36,594 bases of DNA from Nanobdellota archaeon (GCA_014240455.1 JAAZWY010000002.1:38209-74802); one strand, 5' to 3'; positions 1 through 8,244 are shown, counted from the stretch's first letter. Notes: generated by a model from the sequence alone, not told the origin. Made by a program: numbers and translations.

Positions 1-137
1 GTGAAGGAAGATCACGAAACTTTGGTAACGGACGGCCAAGAAATAATGATTCTAAGCCTAGTGAAGGAAGATCACGAAACTTTGGTAACGGACGGCCAAG
101 AAATAATGATTCTAAGCCTAGTGAAGGAAGATCACGA
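1..137. repeat. 60-bp in-frame tandem repeat: two perfect copies (1-60, 61-120) plus a partial third copy
   Basis: gtgaaggaagatcacgaaactttggtaacggacggccaagaaataatgattctaagccta occurs twice verbatim. Copy 3 starts gtgaaggaagatcacga and diverges. Confidence 0.95.
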
Positions 138-257
138 GGTCCAAGACGGTTTGGAAATAAGAAAGCTAGACCTTCAAGTTTTTCAAGACCTTCTAGAAAC
201 AAGAATCCAAAAGCAAGCAGGGTTGGTAGTACAATGCCAAATCCAAGATCTCGCTAA
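3..257 (+). CDS. C-terminal tail (5' truncated) of an Arg/Gly/Ser/Asn-rich protein, possibly the disordered basic tail of an RNA-binding protein or helicase
   Basis: Frame +3 translates EGRSRNFGNGRPRNNDSKPS x2, then EGRSRGPRRFGNKKARPSSFSRPSRNKNPKASRVGSTMPNPRSR*. This low-complexity RNA-binding-like composition is more plausible than the frame +1 ORF in the track. Confidence 0.6.
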   Translation, partial: EGRSRNFGNGRPRNNDSKPSEGRSRNFGNGRPRNNDSKPSEGRSRGPRRFGNKKARPSSFSRPSRNKNPKASRVGSTMPNPRSR

Positions 258-305
258 TATTTTCAGTAAAGAAATTGTTATAAACAATCTTTTACTACTA
301 TTTTT

Positions 306-479
306 ATGGTAGAATTATCATTTTATGACGTTAAAACAAAGTCAAAATTTACAACAAGCGACTTTGAAGTCAGAGAAAAGAATGGAAGATATTTCGCAGT
401 TTGTAAGTCTCCTGCAAAGGGTGCGACTCACGAATGCTGGAGAATTCTTTCCAAGAAACAAGCTGAAGAATTGAAATAA
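306..479 (+). CDS. Small hypothetical protein (57 aa), absent from the ORF track
   Basis: MVELSFYDVKTKSKFTTSDFEVREKNGRYFAVCKSPAKGATHECWRILSKKQAEELK*; good codon structure and starts just after the preceding gene. Confidence 0.6.
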   Translation: MVELSFYDVKTKSKFTTSDFEVREKNGRYFAVCKSPAKGATHECWRILSKKQAEELK

Positions 480-542
480 TTCGGAAATATTTTGATTAAT
501 CGATACTTTAATATAGTGATATCTATATCGGGTTTTGTTAAA

Positions 543-1109
543 ATGGCAAGAGATAGATTTGATGAATATATTAGATTTCGAAGAGAAGTTTCAGAATTTA
601 TAAAGGAAACAGATCAAGTTATAGAAGATCTTGAAGAATTTCCTTATGGAAAGATTGCAAAGATAATTAATACTTGTTCTACACAAATTAGAGGACTTAC
701 AACTTCTGGTTCGGAACAAATGAGTCATAATGAGAAGCGAACACGAGCATCTGAATATCTTAATCGTGCAATGGAAAGAATCCTTGATGAAAATTATCTT
801 GGACTAACTTTTGCAGCTGATAGTGACAGTTTTGATTTGATGAATCGAATTTCTGGAAAATTGAGTGATACTCGAATGGAAAACGGTAAAATTACGGGTA
901 AATTAGTTGGTTATTCTAGGGACCTTGATAAATTAGAAAATTATATTGTAAAATCACAAGACTTGAACATTAATGTTGATTCAGATCTTGGTGACAATGA
1001 TAACAACTTAGCTAAAGTAGATCCTGTTAAAATTGAATTGAAATATGTTACGCAAGCCACTCCTGACTCTCCTTGTGAGAGTTGTGATGGAAAGTGTAAG
1101 GGAAGATAA
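543..1109 (+). CDS. Hypothetical helical protein with C-terminal CxxCxxxC
   Basis: ATG at 543 (MARDRFDEYIRF...). The track start at 492 is a TTG-type extension. C-terminus is CESCDGKCKGR. Confidence 0.6.
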   Translation: MARDRFDEYIRFRREVSEFIKETDQVIEDLEEFPYGKIAKIINTCSTQIRGLTTSGSEQMSHNEKRTRASEYLNRAMERILDENYLGLTFAADSDSFDLMNRISGKLSDTRMENGKITGKLVGYSRDLDKLENYIVKSQDLNINVDSDLGDNDNNLAKVDPVKIELKYVTQATPDSPCESCDGKCKGR

Positions 1110-1545
1110 TCGCTGTACTCAACAAAGTTTTTTAATAAGTACTGCGTATAATTATTTTGTGGTAGAAATAGATTATCGAGAAAGGTTAAGAATTAATAGA
1201 AATAATATTCTTCCTAAAGCAGATGTTGTAATTAATTTAGTTACTTCTGAACCTCGTTCTCTTGGTCAGATAAAAAATGCACTTATTGTACACGGTCACA
1301 CTGACGGAGATAGTATTCGAAAATTGAAACCTTTACTTGATCGTCTTGAAGTTGTTAGATTTCCGTTTATGTGTTCTCCTGACAAGAAAGGAAATAAAAC
1401 AGGTTGGGGTTGGAGATATGGTTTATTGGATAAAATTGTAGAAGATTTTGCTAATTCTCCTGATGATTGTAATTATATTAATAGAACTTCATGGTACCTT
1501 AAACAAACACTCGGAGATCGATTTTATCGTTCTTTATATCAATGA
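1087..1545 (+). CDS. Hypothetical protein
   Basis: ORF overlaps the upstream stop and the downstream start (operon-like). Start uncertain (1045 or 1087). Confidence 0.5.
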   Translation: MESVREDNRCTQQSFLISTAYNYFVVEIDYRERLRINRNNILPKADVVINLVTSEPRSLGQIKNALIVHGHTDGDSIRKLKPLLDRLEVVRFPFMCSPDKKGNKTGWGWRYGLLDKIVEDFANSPDDCNYINRTSWYLKQTLGDRFYRSLYQ

Positions 1546-2204
1546 AAATATTAAACTGGAATACACACCCAAACAATAATAGAACTTCTCAAGCATTGGA
1601 GATGTTTGATGATTTATCTCCGGATATAATAACTTTACAGGAAGTTTCACCGGATTTTTTTGATGAAATTGAAGCTTATGCAAAGAGTAGATCCATGTAT
1701 CTTGATCAGACTCTTGATTGGGTTCGTCGTGGAATTCCTTATTACTTGGTAACTTTGCTGAAAGAACCTTCAGCAGAATCCAAAGGTTTACCTTATGAAA
1801 CTAGAAGAAATGGTCCGCTTTCCAGAGCACTTGGTTGGAAGGAAACTTTGAATTATTCGGTTTCTGAATTGGAATCTCAGACAATAATTAATGGGCATTT
1901 GGAACATCATGCCGGTCCAAGAACTCGGAGAAGGCAGTTGGATGAAATGTTAGATCATTTGGGGACGGGCACAAATATCTTAGGTATTGATTTGAATCAG
2001 TGGTTTCCTTTTGAGAAACGTAGTAATAGAAAACGCCTGCGCAAACATAATTTAACAGATATTGTTCGCGGGCGCACGATTAGTAATGGTTTGCAACTCG
2101 ACGGAATTATTGTTAGTGAGGATCTTGCTCAAAGAGAATATGATTTTGAGAAGCAAGATAGACATGGATCAGATCATTATCCTCTTTTTGTTGAGTTTTA
2201 TTAA
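1542..2204 (+). CDS. Endonuclease/exonuclease/phosphatase (EEP) family protein
   Basis: MKILNWNTH, IITLQEV, INGHLEHHAGPRTRRRQ, GIDLNQ and GSDHYPLFVEF match the EEP metal/phosphate motif order. Confidence 0.8.
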   Translation: MKILNWNTHPNNNRTSQALEMFDDLSPDIITLQEVSPDFFDEIEAYAKSRSMYLDQTLDWVRRGIPYYLVTLLKEPSAESKGLPYETRRNGPLSRALGWKETLNYSVSELESQTIINGHLEHHAGPRTRRRQLDEMLDHLGTGTNILGIDLNQWFPFEKRSNRKRLRKHNLTDIVRGRTISNGLQLDGIIVSEDLAQREYDFEKQDRHGSDHYPLFVEFY

Positions 2205-2258
2205 TATATTATTACTGCTAAGTGAAACGTTTATAATCGTTAAATCCGGTTACTGGTT

Positions 2259-2702
2259 ATGGTTCAGAATGATGCTGATAGACTAATAAATTATAAAACA
2301 TTGGCTGATGCGATTGTTAGATTAGTGGGTATGGCTCCAGAAGAATTTCCTGCAGCAGAAAGCATGGCAGATCATCTTCTTGGTTTTTTTGGTTATCAAG
2401 ATAGAGTTATTGATAATATGCTAGAACCTACTGATAGAAATATGTTTTATCAATTTCAAGATTGGGGACTTCTTAAAACTATAAGTGAAGAAACCACGTT
2501 ATGGGATGGTAGAGAGTGGCGGATTCATTATTGGTTGCTTAACACTGATAAAATATTAAATTGGACTCCTCCTGAAGAACCCGATGTAGATCCTGAAACT
2601 GTTAATATTTATGAAAGTCTTTCTCCTGCAGACTGGGGAATTGAAACATATGATGACGATGATTCCTGGCTTCCTAGAAAACGTGAATTTGATGAATATT
2701 AG
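2259..2702 (+). CDS. Conserved archaeal hypothetical protein (possibly DUF6015-like)
   Basis: LLGFFGYQDRVIDNMLEPTDRNMFYQFQDWGLLKTISEETTLWDGREWRIHYWLL resembles a recurrent archaeal uncharacterised family; very acidic tail. Confidence 0.55.
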   Translation: MVQNDADRLINYKTLADAIVRLVGMAPEEFPAAESMADHLLGFFGYQDRVIDNMLEPTDRNMFYQFQDWGLLKTISEETTLWDGREWRIHYWLLNTDKILNWTPPEEPDVDPETVNIYESLSPADWGIETYDDDDSWLPRKREFDEY

Positions 2703-2754
2703 ACATTCGACAAATTGAATAAAGAATTATAAATCAAGTTAGTAGAGTATTTTT

Positions 2755-4839
2755 GTGGAAGTGTTAGAACTATTTAAATCATATTTAGAAATCCTGCGTG
2801 AGCATCATGCGTCTATAAATTCTGGTCGAAGGAGTTATGGTGAAGTTTCTAATGTTGAAGATTTTGGAAATTATTTGATTGTTGGAATTAAACTAATTGA
2901 TAGAAAGATTAAGTTTCAATCTTCTGAACGAGTTTTGGTAGATGATGGTGATGCAATTGTTGAACATTATCGAAAAGGTAAGTATTATTTTAGAGTTCGA
3001 CCAGATGTTGATTTTTCTCAAGGTTCAAAAGTTTTAGTTAGTTCAACTTCAGATTTAGTTTTTTTAGTTGATAATATGTTGAAGAATCTTGAGGAAGTTT
3101 CTAATTCTAAAGAATACTCTAATTTTGTTAAAAATCTTTATTCTGGAAAAAGTAATGAATCTTGGCAGATTAAAAAAGTTAGTAAACTTGTTGGGAAAGG
3201 TTTTACTGAAAGTCAGAGTGACGTTATTTCAACTGCATTGAGTCTATTGGATTTAGAAAAAGGAATTGTTCCGGTGGAAGGTCCAGGTGGTTCAGGAAAA
3301 ACTGAATGCATTTCGGAGATTTGTAAGCAAGCGATTAAATTGAAGAAGCGTGTTTTGGTTTGTTCTGCTACAAATTTGGCAATAGATAATGTCTTGAGTA
3401 AACTTCTGGATGAAGACGGTGTTTTGAGAATTGGTTCTGATACTTCAATTGAACGTCCTGAAGTAAAAAAGTTTTCACTGAAGAACAAATTAGGAAAGAA
3501 ATTTGATTATGATGCAGTTGTAAAAGAATCTCTAATCATTGGTTCAACAATTGATTCTGTTGGAATTCATTTGAAGCATGAAGAATTTGATTTAGTTATT
3601 ATTGATGAAGCATCTACTGTTGAACTTTCTAAGCTTTTGATTGCTTTGTTGAAAAGTAAGCGTGTTTTGATTTGTGGAGACACTCAACAATTAAGTCAAT
3701 TTATTGATCGGAAGATTTTGAATAAATTAAGTGCTATAATTCCAGAAGAAGAACTTATGACTTTACATAAATCGCCGTTTGAGATGATTTCTAAACAATG
3801 GAATTCTTCTGAAAAGACTTTGTACTTGCGAGATAATTTCAGGAATTCTAAGAAAGTTTTTGAATTCATTAATGATAATTTTTATGAGGGTCGAATGTTG
3901 TTTAAGTCTGAACGAGAATTTAAGGGAACCAAGGCTAAATCTCTTGTTGAGATTGCGAGTGCTAATGAGATAACTTGGATTGTCCCTCATAATTCGGATT
4001 TGGAATTAGACAATCGGGGAATATTTAATCCTGTAAAATTCTCAAGCGGTTTTAGAAATTCATATTTTAATTATGGTAATTTGATTTTGATTGTCACAAT
4101 GTTGAAGGAATTATTGAAAACTTATTCTCCGAAAGAGATTGGAATTATATCTCCGTTCAACGCTCAGGTTTCTTTGATACGTGAGTTTATGATTCGATTT
4201 CCAGAGTATATTCTTGGACGCAAATACAAGAATGAGTTAGAGAAAACCAAACTTGGATTTTATTTGTTGAATAGCTTGAACATTAATACTATCAATAAAT
4301 TTCAAGGTCAAGAAAGAGATGCAATAATTTTTGATTTTACTAGTAATGCAGATTTTCTTTTTAGAGATCATAAGAAATTAAACGTTGTTCTTGGTCGTTC
4401 AAAGAAGCAGATTCTTTTAGTTGGTCTTCCTCCTCGAAGTCCGGTTTATCAGAATCTATTTGAGGCTTCTACAACTTATGGTGATATTGATTTGGCAGAA
4501 TATTCTTTGGCTTTTACTATGACTGATGAAGATGTTGCTGAATTTAAACGCGTGCGTGATTTGGTTTTATCCATTAAGGACTCTGACTTTTCACCGCGAG
4601 ATATTGAGGAACACTTGAAGAAAGAGCTTGTAAACCAGGTAGTTGAGAAATACAAGAAGGATGTTGCTGTTTTTGGACTAAGTAACTCGATTAATGATGT
4701 AGTTTCTGACACCTTGCGTGAGTTTTTTTCCATGGATATTGTTGATGATTTAACGTATGATCAATTGGAAAATGAAATTGATTTGAAAGTCAAAGAAATT
4801 ATTCATCAGAAAAAGCAGGGTCCTCTCTTTGGATTTTAA
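2755..4839 (+). CDS. Superfamily 1 (UPF1/IGHMBP2/Dna2-like) helicase
   Basis: GPGGSGKTE (Walker A), LVIIDEAS (II), LICGDTQQL (III), RDNFRNS (IV), INKFQGQERDAIIFDF (V), VVLGRSKKQILLVG (VI). GTG start. Confidence 0.85.
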   Translation: MEVLELFKSYLEILREHHASINSGRRSYGEVSNVEDFGNYLIVGIKLIDRKIKFQSSERVLVDDGDAIVEHYRKGKYYFRVRPDVDFSQGSKVLVSSTSDLVFLVDNMLKNLEEVSNSKEYSNFVKNLYSGKSNESWQIKKVSKLVGKGFTESQSDVISTALSLLDLEKGIVPVEGPGGSGKTECISEICKQAIKLKKRVLVCSATNLAIDNVLSKLLDEDGVLRIGSDTSIERPEVKKFSLKNKLGKKFDYDAVVKESLIIGSTIDSVGIHLKHEEFDLVIIDEASTVELSKLLIALLKSKRVLICGDTQQLSQFIDRKILNKLSAIIPEEELMTLHKSPFEMISKQWNSSEKTLYLRDNFRNSKKVFEFINDNFYEGRMLFKSEREFKGTKAKSLVEIASANEITWIVPHNSDLELDNRGIFNPVKFSSGFRNSYFNYGNLILIVTMLKELLKTYSPKEIGIISPFNAQVSLIREFMIRFPEYILGRKYKNELEKTKLGFYLLNSLNINTINKFQGQERDAIIFDFTSNADFLFRDHKKLNVVLGRSKKQILLVGLPPRSPVYQNLFEASTTYGDIDLAEYSLAFTMTDEDVAEFKRVRDLVLSIKDSDFSPRDIEEHLKKELVNQVVEKYKKDVAVFGLSNSINDVVSDTLREFFSMDIVDDLTYDQLENEIDLKVKEIIHQKKQGPLFGF

Positions 4840-4848
4840 AAATATAAA

Positions 4849-4864
4849 TGCCTCTTTCGAGGCA
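4849..4864 (+). terminator. Hairpin after the helicase gene, between convergent genes
   Basis: TGCCTC-TTTC-GAGGCA, perfect 6-bp stem. Confidence 0.5.
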
Positions 4865-4879
4865 TCGTTTATACCGAGA

Positions 4880-5053
4880 TTATAAATCTCGTGACTGAAC
4901 TGTCTTTCGTCCGTTTGCTTGTGCTCTGGTTACTGCATCTTTTACCATAGCAGAAACTCTTTCGCTAAGTGCGTCAGAGAAATTTCCAGCACAGTTGCAT
5001 CCGGAATCTCGAACAGCTTGTCTAACTGCGTTTTGTACAACTAATCTTGCCAT
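4880..5053 (-). CDS. Minimal (57 aa) histone-fold protein, absent from the ORF track
   Basis: Reverse strand: MARLVVQNAVRQAVRDSGCNCAGNFSDALSERVSAMVKDAVTRAQANGRKTVQSRDL*. Contains the helix alpha2 + A-x-A-N-G-R-K-T-V-x-x-x-D-L signature of archaeal and FtF/bacterial-type histones. Confidence 0.75.
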   Translation of the reverse strand: MARLVVQNAVRQAVRDSGCNCAGNFSDALSERVSAMVKDAVTRAQANGRKTVQSRDL

Positions 5054-5167
5054 AAAACATGGTATAGGTGCTGATTTAAAAGCTTTTTGAGTATGAGGCT
5101 TGAGAGTGTATTTCAGGAGGTTTCAGAGCGATAAGCTTTAAAAGAGATGTAGGGAATGATATTTTAT

Positions 5168-5251
5168 GCTGGAGTTCCAGAGCGGTCAAATGGGCTGGAC
5201 TTAAGATCCAGTGGCTTAGTGCCTTCGCAGGTTCGAATCCTGCCTCCAGCA
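5168..5251 (+). tRNA. tRNA-Leu (TAA anticodon)
   Basis: GCTGGAG/CTCCAGC acceptor, CTGGA-CTTAAGA-TCCAG anticodon arm, variable arm, GGTTCGAATCC T arm. Confidence 0.95.
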
Positions 5252-5280
5252 GTATAGACTTAGTTTGTTTAATAGAGTGT

Positions 5281-5299
5281 ATTAGAGATGTTTAAGTGA
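5281..5299. repeat. Copy 1 of ATTAGA(A)GATGTTTAAGTGA(TTA) repeat
   Basis: attagagatgtttaagtga; further copies at 5323-5345 and 5779-5800. Confidence 0.85.
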
Positions 5300-5322
5300 G
5301 AAGTGTAATAAGAGAAGTTATT

Positions 5323-5345
5323 ATTAGAAGATGTTTAAGTGATTA
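5323..5345. repeat. Copy 2 of the repeat; includes the stop codon of the 5343..5741 ORF
   Basis: attagaagatgtttaagtgatta. Confidence 0.85.
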
Positions 5346-5741
5346 ATATTCTACTTTGAGTATTTTTTTCTGTTTACTCCAGCCTTTCTGTTGTGAGGAA
5401 TATAAAGCTAAATCCTTTATTAATCCAATTAAATAGTCGGGTATTGGTTTAAGTCCTGACATTCCGTTTACCATTTCTAACGCCTTAGTTGAAGAAATTA
5501 ATACACCTGATTTGATTTCTTTGTCTTCCTTTAGATATTTCTTTAATTCATTAGATACAGGTATCTCGTAAATAAGAGTTGGATATTTCTTCTTCCATTT
5601 CTCAAAACTAATTTTTTCACCCCATTCTCCTGCTTCTTTATCTTCATGTGACAGATATAATGCCTCTAAGTTTCGGTCAGGTAATAAGGTTTTTTTAATA
5701 CTAACCTTTATCAAATTCTCTTCTTTTTCTTTCAAAACCAT
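5343..5741 (-). CDS. Hypothetical protein (132 aa)
   Basis: Lys/Glu-rich ORF with a leaderless-type upstream module shared with the next ORF. Confidence 0.65.
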   Translation of the reverse strand: MVLKEKEENLIKVSIKKTLLPDRNLEALYLSHEDKEAGEWGEKISFEKWKKKYPTLIYEIPVSNELKKYLKEDKEIKSGVLISSTKALEMVNGMSGLKPIPDYLIGLIKDLALYSSQQKGWSKQKKILKVEY

Positions 5742-5760
5742 AACAAATTTAGAACTCTGA

Positions 5761-5777
5761 TATTTATCAAGGTTTTG
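5761..5777 (-). promoter_or_regulatory. Duplicated promoter-like module (copy A)
   Basis: CAAAACCTTGATAAATA on the minus strand, 19 nt before an ATG; identical to copy B at 5952-5968. Confidence 0.6.
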
Positions 5778-5778
5778 A

Positions 5779-5800
5779 ATTAGAGATGTTTAAGTGATTA
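5779..5800. repeat. Copy 3 of the repeat; includes the stop codon of the 44-aa ORF
   Basis: attagagatgtttaagtgatta. Confidence 0.85.
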
Positions 5801-5932
5801 TTTTATTTTCCTAATATTATTTAATGCGACCTTTAGAACTTCCATTATTTTTATTTTATTTTCTTCATTTACATTTTTCTTTTCTATAATAGCGTTGAGG
5901 AGATTTAACAATTTTACAATATTTTTGTCCAT
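5798..5932 (-). CDS. Small hypothetical protein (44 aa), absent from the ORF track
   Basis: MDKNIVKLLNLLNAIIEKKNVNEENKIKIMEVLKVALNNIRKIK*; same promoter module and spacing as the neighbouring ORF. Confidence 0.5.
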   Translation of the reverse strand: MDKNIVKLLNLLNAIIEKKNVNEENKIKIMEVLKVALNNIRKIK

Positions 5933-5951
5933 AACAAGTTTAGTAAAAGGT

Positions 5952-5968
5952 TATTTATCAAGGTTTTG
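5952..5968 (-). promoter_or_regulatory. Duplicated promoter-like module (copy B)
   Basis: CAAAACCTTGATAAATA, 19 nt before ATG at 5932. Confidence 0.6.
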
Positions 5969-5970
5969 TA

Positions 5971-6168
5971 TTACTCAGAACTCTCTTCTCGAGTTCCGTC
6001 TTTGTTATACTTGTAAACTTTGCCTTCTTCTTCATCTTTTGTGTTGCGATGAGCTCCGTCACAATAAGGCATATTCTTAGAAATACCACATTGACAGATC
6101 CATTTGTCACCGTCTTTTGTTTCAATCTTGAGCGGTCCTTTATCGGACATAATTACAATTCGTGCCAT
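5971..6168 (-). CDS. CDGSH-type iron-sulfur domain protein
   Basis: WICQCGISKNMPYCDGAH, i.e. the CxCx...CDGxH cluster-binding motif. Confidence 0.9.
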   Translation of the reverse strand: MARIVIMSDKGPLKIETKDGDKWICQCGISKNMPYCDGAHRNTKDEEEGKVYKYNKDGTREESSE

Positions 6169-6251
6169 AGTATTATTAATAGTAAAAAGATAAAAGGATA
6201 ACTATCTTGTGAGGGAGCAAACTTAATTAAGTTCAAGCGTTTCATAGTTTT

Positions 6252-6614
6252 ATGAACTATAAAGAACTTTCTCGAGATTTGTTGGCGTTTGGAAGTCCGA
6301 TATTTTATCTTTTGGTTTTTGCGAGAGCACTTGTTGGTCCTTATCCGTTGTTTACTCTACAATTAATTGTTGCAGGAATATTGATATTTTTGGGTGCAGC
6401 AATCTTTAGAGAATTGATTGATTGGTATGTGGTTCGTGCCGGAATCTTGGCTTGGTTAACAACTCTGTTTTATGCTCACGACGGATTTACTTTGTTTGTA
6501 TTAGCAATTTTTACAGGAATCGTTTTGTCGGCATACCATCTTGAGAAGAAACTTGGTACGATAATCTGGGCAGTTGTTTCTGTGCTAGTTATTGGATTGA
6601 TTTCAGTAACATAA
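6252..6614 (+). CDS. Hypothetical integral membrane protein
   Basis: Several hydrophobic segments (LLVFARALVGPYPLFTLQLIVAGILIFLGAAI and others). Confidence 0.65.
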   Translation: MNYKELSRDLLAFGSPIFYLLVFARALVGPYPLFTLQLIVAGILIFLGAAIFRELIDWYVVRAGILAWLTTLFYAHDGFTLFVLAIFTGIVLSAYHLEKKLGTIIWAVVSVLVIGLISVT

Positions 6615-6640
6615 ATAAAGTCTTATTGATTTATAATTCT

Positions 6641-7042
6641 ATGAGTTTAATGGTTGCTATTTTGGTGGTTATGGGAATACTTACTTTGATTGTATCTTTA
6701 GCTAGCGTTGGAATTGTTTCAAAACAGCCAGACCGGAGATTGTGGAGATATATGGACTCACGAGGTTTAATTAAATTCGAGAACTACAATATTATGACTA
6801 CTGTTGAGTATGTTCGACTTCGAGAAGATGCTATGAAAAAGGGTAGAACTTGGAGTAATATTGTTGAGGGTGTTGCAGTTATTGGAACTGCCGAATCTGC
6901 GCGCAATAAAGTTAAGTTCTTAGGTAAGAATTCTAGACTTCTTTGGAGAGGATTACATTCCCGTAAGTTTGAAGGACGAAGAATCATGCTTGCTGAGGCT
7001 GAGAAGATTATTTCTGAAGAAAAAGGTAAACGGCATAATTAG
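6641..7042 (+). CDS. Hypothetical protein with N-terminal TM segment
   Basis: MSLMVAILVVMGILTLIVSLASVGIV followed by a basic cytosolic domain; ATG at 6641 preferred over 6626. Confidence 0.6.
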   Translation: MSLMVAILVVMGILTLIVSLASVGIVSKQPDRRLWRYMDSRGLIKFENYNIMTTVEYVRLREDAMKKGRTWSNIVEGVAVIGTAESARNKVKFLGKNSRLLWRGLHSRKFEGRRIMLAEAEKIISEEKGKRHN

Positions 7043-7085
7043 GCCTTTCGGCACCTTTTTAAATTAAATTTAAGAATTTTGGATT

Positions 7086-7253
7086 ATGGTAAAGCAAGAG
7101 AATGGCTACCACGTATGCGATGTCTGTAAATACAGATACGCAGATAATGAGCATGCTTTGACATGTGAAGATAACTGTAGAGCGGGAACTTTTGACCCTG
7201 AATTGGAATCTTATGGAATTCCTCCGGGTGAAGAAGCAGTTGCACAGGAATAG
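7086..7253 (+). CDS. Small zinc-finger-like protein (55 aa), absent from the ORF track
   Basis: MVKQENGYHVCDVCKYRYADNEHALTCEDNCRAGTFDPELESYGIPPGEEAVAQE*; CxxC...C...C pattern seen in archaeal small Zn proteins. Confidence 0.7.
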   Translation: MVKQENGYHVCDVCKYRYADNEHALTCEDNCRAGTFDPELESYGIPPGEEAVAQE

Positions 7254-7276
7254 TTTTTTAAATTCTCGTACCTAGA

Positions 7277-7636
7277 ATGGTTATGGCTAAAGCTAAGAAT
7301 GAAACAAGATTGAGACCTCGATATAGTTCTCTTATATTAGTATTAGTTATTGTACTGGGCTTCTTCTTATTTGAAGCAAATTCTTACAATTCTGATGCTA
7401 CCGGATTTCATGTAATAAATCCTCTTGCAAATCCTACTGAGATTTTTATATTTGAGCGGTCTGTTGATCTTGTTAAAGTTGATGCAGTGACTTGGATCCC
7501 TGATCAAAAATACACAGTAGATGAACACCGTTATTGTATTGCTGATTGTCAGGCCTTTGCAAATGAAAATGGGTTCGAAGTTATTCGATCACACTCTCGC
7601 ACTTGGGGAGAGTGTCTTTGTGAGGTTGCGCTTTGA
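7277..7636 (+). CDS. Hypothetical protein with N-terminal TM/signal anchor and Cys-rich C-terminus
   Basis: LILVLVIVLGFFLF; C-terminal CIADC...CLCEV. Confidence 0.6.
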   Translation: MVMAKAKNETRLRPRYSSLILVLVIVLGFFLFEANSYNSDATGFHVINPLANPTEIFIFERSVDLVKVDAVTWIPDQKYTVDEHRYCIADCQAFANENGFEVIRSHSRTWGECLCEVAL

Positions 7637-8037
7637 GAAAACCTAAATCTATGAGTGAACTTGTTTATCATACTCGTAGAAAGGATGAGTTCGGAACTGT
7701 TCGAGTTTGGGTTTTCAAGGAGAATTGTACTGAATGTGGCAAGGTTAAGATGGGAAAACCTGTTAATCCTAAAACTGGGAAAGTTAAATCACGATCAAAA
7801 GAATATGTTTGTTCTGAATGCGACCATAGTGTTGAGAAAGAAGCATATGAGGATTCATTGACTGCAAGTATTGAATATACTTGTCCTGAAGGTCATTCTG
7901 GTGAAATTGAAATTCCTTTTGAGCGGAGAAAGCTTACTATTAAAAATTTGAATACTGGGAAAAATAAAAGAAAACCGGGCGTTTCATTTAATTGTAAAAC
8001 TTGTGATTTTGAAATTAAAGTTGTTAAGTTGAAGTAG
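7633..8037 (+). CDS. Zinc-ribbon-rich hypothetical protein
   Basis: CTECGK, CSECDH, CPEGH and CKTC motifs. Confidence 0.65.
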   Translation: MRKPKSMSELVYHTRRKDEFGTVRVWVFKENCTECGKVKMGKPVNPKTGKVKSRSKEYVCSECDHSVEKEAYEDSLTASIEYTCPEGHSGEIEIPFERRKLTIKNLNTGKNKRKPGVSFNCKTCDFEIKVVKLK

Positions 8038-8244
8038 AATCTTCAATGCGTTTTTATTACCGTTCTTGGCTTCGTCTTTCCAATATTTGACAAGACGCTG
8101 TTCCGTTTTCTCTGTATTATAGTTGTCCTTTATCTTCATTTCTTCTCCGAGGAGAGACATGAAACACACTAAGATATTGACACATGTCTTACTTTATATC
8201 AATATCCACTTTAATACACTCCATTATAGAAACCAGTTAAGGAA

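Noticed and set aside
1-312. 103-aa GTG ORF (frame +1) and possible CRISPR-like repeats
   Set aside because: Repeats are contiguous 60-bp units without spacers, and frame +3 gives a biologically plausible RG/RS-rich tail; not CRISPR.
5895-6080. Plus-strand 61-aa ORF
   Set aside because: Antisense to the CDGSH gene and to the duplicated promoter module.
7984-8169. 61-aa minus-strand ORF overlapping the end of the 7633..8037 gene
   Set aside because: Possible short gene (MKIKDNYNTEKTEQRLVKYWKDEAKNG...), but it overlaps a better-supported ORF and has no recognised motif; left uncalled.
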